Positions 5,992 through 6,041 of a stretch of DNA of 6,041 nt are shown here, piece by piece (positions within the stretch are counted from its first letter, which is position 1; the number at the start of each line of letters is the position of its first letter). A program made the position numbers and the translations under genes. Source of the stretch: Solirubrobacterales bacterium (lineage in GTDB: Bacteria; Actinomycetota; Thermoleophilia; Solirubrobacterales; 70-9); NCBI GenBank assembly GCA_013694825.1, contig JACDBR010000014.1:1-6041 (forward strand), written 5' to 3'. The notes beneath the pieces are model-generated. The model was not told the DNA's origin and ran no database searches. It was given only the letters and a program-made list of their open reading frames with translations.

Positions 5992-6041
5992 GGCGGCGCA
6001 GGGCGCCTCGCGAGCAGAGGCTCCTCACCCTCGGCACACGG

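Noticed and set aside
5995..6023. Small hairpins after cinA (GGCGC/GCGCC and GCCTC/GAGGC) as a terminator
   Set aside because: The alternative 5-bp stems overlap each other and no T-run follows. The window ends too soon to judge.
1..6041. CRISPR array, insertion sequence, prophage or defence genes
   Set aside because: There are no spaced repeats, transposase motifs, terminal inverted repeats or phage genes. The genes are conserved chromosomal families of uniform composition.

Overview
The window is a GC-rich (about 70% by eye) stretch of ordinary chromosome. It probably comes from an actinobacterium, and the style of the proteins suggests the Thermoleophilia (Solirubrobacterales/Gaiellales). 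That placement is inferred from base composition, Arg/Ala/Gly-rich proteins, GTG starts and FtsK/RodZ sequence character. No marker gene here proves it.

Layout. Positions 1-1161 lie on the minus strand and hold a two-component system. The OmpR/MprA-type response regulator (451-1161) comes first in transcription. The N-terminal part of a membrane sensor kinase (1-461, running off the left edge) follows it, and the two genes overlap by 11 nt. Positions 1162-1315 are a divergent intergenic region with several short direct and inverted repeats. From 1316 to 5991 everything reads on the plus strand. An FtsK/SpoIIIE-type DNA translocase (1316-3805) is followed after a 72-nt gap by a RodZ/YmfM-like membrane HTH protein (3878-4696). 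That gene overlaps a full-length CinA (4693-5991) by the 4-nt GTGA junction. The last 50 nt after cinA contain no recognisable gene.

Function. The plus-strand cluster matches the conserved bacterial neighbourhood ftsK/spoIIIE - ymfM(rodZ) - pgsA - cinA - recA, but pgsA is absent between the RodZ-like gene and cinA. It combines chromosome segregation at the septum (FtsK), cell-shape or membrane scaffold (RodZ-like) and pyridine-nucleotide salvage (CinA). The divergent two-component pair senses an unknown envelope signal. Nothing in the sequence ties it functionally to the ftsK side except the shared promoter region.

I looked for an undescribed system and did not find one. All five coding regions belong to well-known families. 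The points most worth checking are a perfect 7-bp hairpin that places the ftsK start codon in its loop, the repeats in the divergent promoter region, and the substituted DNA-reading residues in the FtsK gamma domain.
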